Source of the DNA: JAAZCI01 sp046462535
Lineage (GTDB): Bacteria; Pseudomonadota; Gammaproteobacteria; Cardiobacteriales; Wohlfahrtiimonadaceae
Direction of reading: 5' to 3'
Assembly: GCA_046462535.1 (NCBI GenBank)
Contig: JBKGVF010000020.1
Coordinates: 62,001 to 126,000 of the forward strand
DNA: 64,000 nt
Shown here: positions 61,984 through 64,000 of the stretch, piece after piece
Position numbering within the stretch: the stretch's first letter is position 1
Layout of the letters: every line of letters begins with the position of its first letter
Position numbers and translations under genes: made by a program
The notes under the pieces: model-generated
The model's database searches: none
Told to the model about the DNA's origin: nothing
Seen by the model: only the letters and a program-made list of their open reading frames with translations

Positions 61984-62028
61984 AAATTAATATAGATATA
62001 AATATAAGTAACCTACAGAGGTAATCTC

Positions 62029-62943
62029 ATGATTATTGATCGACTCAATTGGAGTTTGCTCTATACTTACCTGATTATTGTTGAGGAGGGTGGGATCAGT
62101 GCCGCATCATTACGACTAAATCTTACTCAATCTGCCATCAGCCAAAGCTTAAAAAGATTAGAGGAGCAACTTGGTATTCGACTCATTGAGCGCAATAATC
62201 AAGCCTTTTATCTTACAAAGAGTGGGAAAAATCTCTATCACACAGTCAAGCGGATATATAATGAGTTACTTCAGTATGAATTAACCTTAAAACAGGAGTC
62301 GCCTCACTACTCAGGATCGCTCAATTTAATGATTGTCAATGGAATTCGATCTAAATCGTTTGATCAGGATCTTGCTCTATTTCGTCAAACCTATCCCAAC
62401 GTTCAACTCAATCTAAAAGCACTCCCTAATGTGGAAATTATGCGCTACTTGAGTAGTCCACAACCCCTAATTGCTATTGGCATCTTTACTCATAAAATGC
62501 CTCAACTCCAAGATATCTACTACCTGCCACAGCGATACTCCCTCTATTGTGGTCCGGCACACCCTCTCTTTAAGGCGAGAAATATTGATGTTCAAAGCGT
62601 ATTGGAAGAAGACTTTGTTATCTATGACAGCGAACAGCTTGGAGATGCTCTCTCACCTATTGCTCTCTTCCGTCACTCAGGAGCCTTCTCAGGTAATATT
62701 GTCGCCACAACTAACAATCTTGTAGAGTTGATGCGGCTTATTGAGCTTGGCTATGGTATTGGAGCACTTCCAGATAATGCGACGATCTCTAAAGTAAAAA
62801 ATGGGCAACTGCGGAAACTACCCCCACTTGATGGTGTAGCAGATATCCCCCTTCACCTCTTTTGGAATCACAAAAGAGAGCTGAAACCTATCGAGAAAGC
62901 CTTTATCCAACTCCTGACACAAAAGGAGAGTGCCGCACCATGA
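62029..62943 (+). CDS. LysR-type transcriptional regulator
   Basis: A 304-residue regulator with an N-terminal winged HTH (YLIIVEEGGISAASLRLNLT, then QSAISQSLKRLEEQLGIRLI, about 14-53) and a periplasmic-binding-protein-like effector domain from about 90 on (GSLNLMIVNGIRSKS, then PLIAIGIF). It is divergent from the MHS/HDAC/M20 operon with about 190 bases between, and the palindrome there is its probable site. It likely senses the imported substrate. CAGAGG precedes the ATG, and its stop overlaps the next gene. Confidence 0.92.
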   Translation: MIIDRLNWSLLYTYLIIVEEGGISAASLRLNLTQSAISQSLKRLEEQLGIRLIERNNQAFYLTKSGKNLYHTVKRIYNELLQYELTLKQESPHYSGSLNLMIVNGIRSKSFDQDLALFRQTYPNVQLNLKALPNVEIMRYLSSPQPLIAIGIFTHKMPQLQDIYYLPQRYSLYCGPAHPLFKARNIDVQSVLEEDFVIYDSEQLGDALSPIALFRHSGAFSGNIVATTNNLVELMRLIELGYGIGALPDNATISKVKNGQLRKLPPLDGVADIPLHLFWNHKRELKPIEKAFIQLLTQKESAAP

Positions 62944-63197
62944 GTACTCCACAATTTTATACCTATATCCTACTTTGCCAGGACAGCACTCTCTACACTG
63001 GTTACACCAAAAACTTAGAGCATCGTCTACAGATGCATAATAGTGGCAAAGGAGCAAAATATACACGAGGGCGTCGCCCCGTTACCCTTCTCTATTACGA
63101 AACGCACAAAACTCAACGAGAGGCCTTGCGAAGAGAGTATGCTATCAAACAACTTTCGCGCAAAAAAAAGTGGGAACTTATCAATAAAAAAGCCTAG
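62940..63197 (+). CDS. GIY-YIG endonuclease-domain protein (UPF0213/YhbQ-like)
   Basis: From ATG 62940, overlapping the LysR stop by the ATGA tetranucleotide, so translation is coupled. The 85-residue protein is a single GIY-YIG domain: FYTYILLCQDSTLYTGYTKN (YIL...YTG), RLQMHNSGKGAKYTRGRRPV, and EALRREYAIKQLSRKKKWEL. The Glu/Lys pattern resembles YhbQ, which has DNA-repair-like activity in E. coli. Its coupling to a LysR gene is probably incidental. A terminator overlaps its end. Confidence 0.92.
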   Translation: MSTPQFYTYILLCQDSTLYTGYTKNLEHRLQMHNSGKGAKYTRGRRPVTLLYYETHKTQREALRREYAIKQLSRKKKWELINKKA

Positions 63198-63216
63198 ATT
63201 ATAAAAAATCTAGGCT
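63185..63216 (-). terminator. Terminator between YhbQ-like gene and amidohydrolase
   Basis: AGCCTAGATT (63191-63200) pairs with AATCTAGGCT (63207-63216). The minus strand then has TTTTTTATT, so it ends the amidohydrolase gene; it also overlaps the plus-strand stop codon. Confidence 0.75.
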
Positions 63217-63256
63217 CAGTAAATAGATAAGATTAATTAAAAAGACTCTTCCAGAA

Positions 63257-64000
63257 CTAAACCCAAGAGTAAGGCTCTAAGCCGAGTACCATTCGTCCAT
63301 TGCGTGTCGCAATATTAATTGCCTCATCAAGATCAGTATAACGACAACCAGTAATGAGTAGTTTCAACTCCTCCCACATATCACCATCACTAAAAGGGAG
63401 CATATAGTCCGAAATATTGTCGGTACCAACCGCAACCGGTATACCCGCTTTTGCCAGCTCATCTGCAGGTGTAATCGCATTTCGAGTTGGGCCATGATCT
63501 TCACGCCTTGGGCTATCGATCCACGCAAAGGGGCATGCAATGACCATCAACTGCGCATCAAGCATCTTCTGATACAACATCTGACGATACTCCTCATTAT
63601 GAGCAGTAATTGAAATACTATGGATAGCAGCTACCTGTCCCTCCATTCCATGCTCAATGGTTTTATCGGCCAGAAGCTCTGTCTCCTTCTCTTCACTTGA
63701 GTTAAATTGATCCACGTGAACATGAACCATTTTGCCCTGTTTTTTCCCTGTCTCCATTAAAACATCAAGGTGCTTTGCATCCATTCCTTCACCATGATCT
63801 CTTAAATCGCGGCGGGGCAAGCCTCCGATAATATCAACCTTCTCAGCCCCCTTTTCAAACCAGTAGCGAGCCTCCTTATCAATTACCCCCTTTAAGGTCT
63901 GATTAACTAGCTTAATTGTGATCTCATCTTTATATGCCTCTCGCACCTTCAAAGCGGCATCAATTGCACGTTCTTCACAAATTGGATCAACATCAATAAA
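63257..64000 (-). CDS. Cytosine-deaminase-like amidohydrolase, N-terminus beyond window
   Basis: The frame stays open from 63257 to the window edge (248 codons), so the N-terminal metal-binding HxH motif is not seen. What is visible is a TIM-barrel amidohydrolase of the cytosine deaminase type: IDVDPICEERAIDAALKVRE at the edge, MVHVHVDQFN with a metal His (about 90-99 of the visible part), IHSISITA, and the catalytic-Asp segment VAVGTDNISDYMLPFSDGDM near the end. It deaminates a pyrimidine or related ring, but the substrate is open. Lies beyond a terminator from the YhbQ-like gene. Confidence 0.85.
   Translation of the reverse strand, partial: FIDVDPICEERAIDAALKVREAYKDEITIKLVNQTLKGVIDKEARYWFEKGAEKVDIIGGLPRRDLRDHGEGMDAKHLDVLMETGKKQGKMVHVHVDQFNSSEEKETELLADKTIEHGMEGQVAAIHSISITAHNEEYRQMLYQKMLDAQLMVIACPFAWIDSPRREDHGPTRNAITPADELAKAGIPVAVGTDNISDYMLPFSDGDMWEELKLLITGCRYTDLDEAINIATRNGRMVLGLEPYSWV

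Noticed and set aside
1..64000. CRISPR array, insertion sequence, integron or prophage
   Set aside because: No regularly spaced direct repeats, transposase, integrase or phage structural gene is visible on either strand.

Overview
The window looks like a chromosome segment of a Gram-negative, moderately AT-rich gammaproteobacterium. It carries waaA and bamD (LPS outer membrane), gamma-type rpoD, rpoS, rluA, rluD, miaB and greA, and RpoH-type and LysR-type control signals. Gene content and base composition would fit the Ignatzschineria/Wohlfahrtiimonas neighbourhood, but that is an inference from memory and not a search. No prophage, insertion sequence, integron or CRISPR array is visible. The accessory signs are an orphan OLD-family ATPase/nuclease, a broken gene next to metH, and a tandem tRNA-Asp pair.

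Layout. 1-8.4 kb: an exported protein (cut by the window edge), dusA, the two sigma factors rpoD and rpoS side by side, a PatB/MalY C-S lyase and pepD. 8.7-16.2 kb: small unknown genes, a MATE exporter that seems to start at ATT, a nitrilase-family amidase with a PuuP-like permease, a universal stress protein, and a pseudogene with both a frameshift and an amber codon. 16.2-20.4 kb: metH and a small upstream gene behind a clear SAM-I riboswitch with terminator. 20.5-30.1 kb: glutaredoxin, nitroreductase, an MBL-fold protein with an altered metal motif, YceI, the OLD-like protein, msrB, a lone PTS IIC-like permease, and an operon of a 2OG-Fe(II) oxygenase plus two MetQ-like lipoproteins whose leader begins with a SAM-II-like aptamer. 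30.1-40.6 kb: housekeeping genes (rluA, waaA, bamD, rluD, pgeF, miaB, pepA, gapA, budC). 40.6-42.8 kb: a 38-codon ORF with seven Cys codons ahead of a thiosulfate-type transporter (YeeE/TsuA) and a TusA-like protein. 42.9-57.6 kb: envelope and transport genes (FUSC, RND pump and adaptor, AI-2E family), greA, gloA, cytochrome c, grpE and corA. 57.7-64 kb: two identical tRNA-Asp genes, then an M20 carbamoylase/HDAC-like deacetylase/MHS transporter operon divergent from its probable LysR regulator, a GIY-YIG protein, and a partial cytosine-deaminase-like amidohydrolase.

The connecting theme is sulfur. Three separate leaders, each apparently RNA- or translation-based, sit in front of sulfur genes: SAM-I for methionine synthesis (metH), a SAM-II-like element for putative methionine or organosulfur uptake (2OG oxygenase + MetQ-like pair), and a Cys-rich leader peptide for thiosulfate uptake and sulfur relay. 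MsrB and the PatB-type lyase add to this. The Cys leader and the SAM-II-like operon are the best candidates for something undescribed.

Limits: everything was read by eye. Product names rest on recognised motifs and overall similarity to known families; no search, folding or composition calculation was run.
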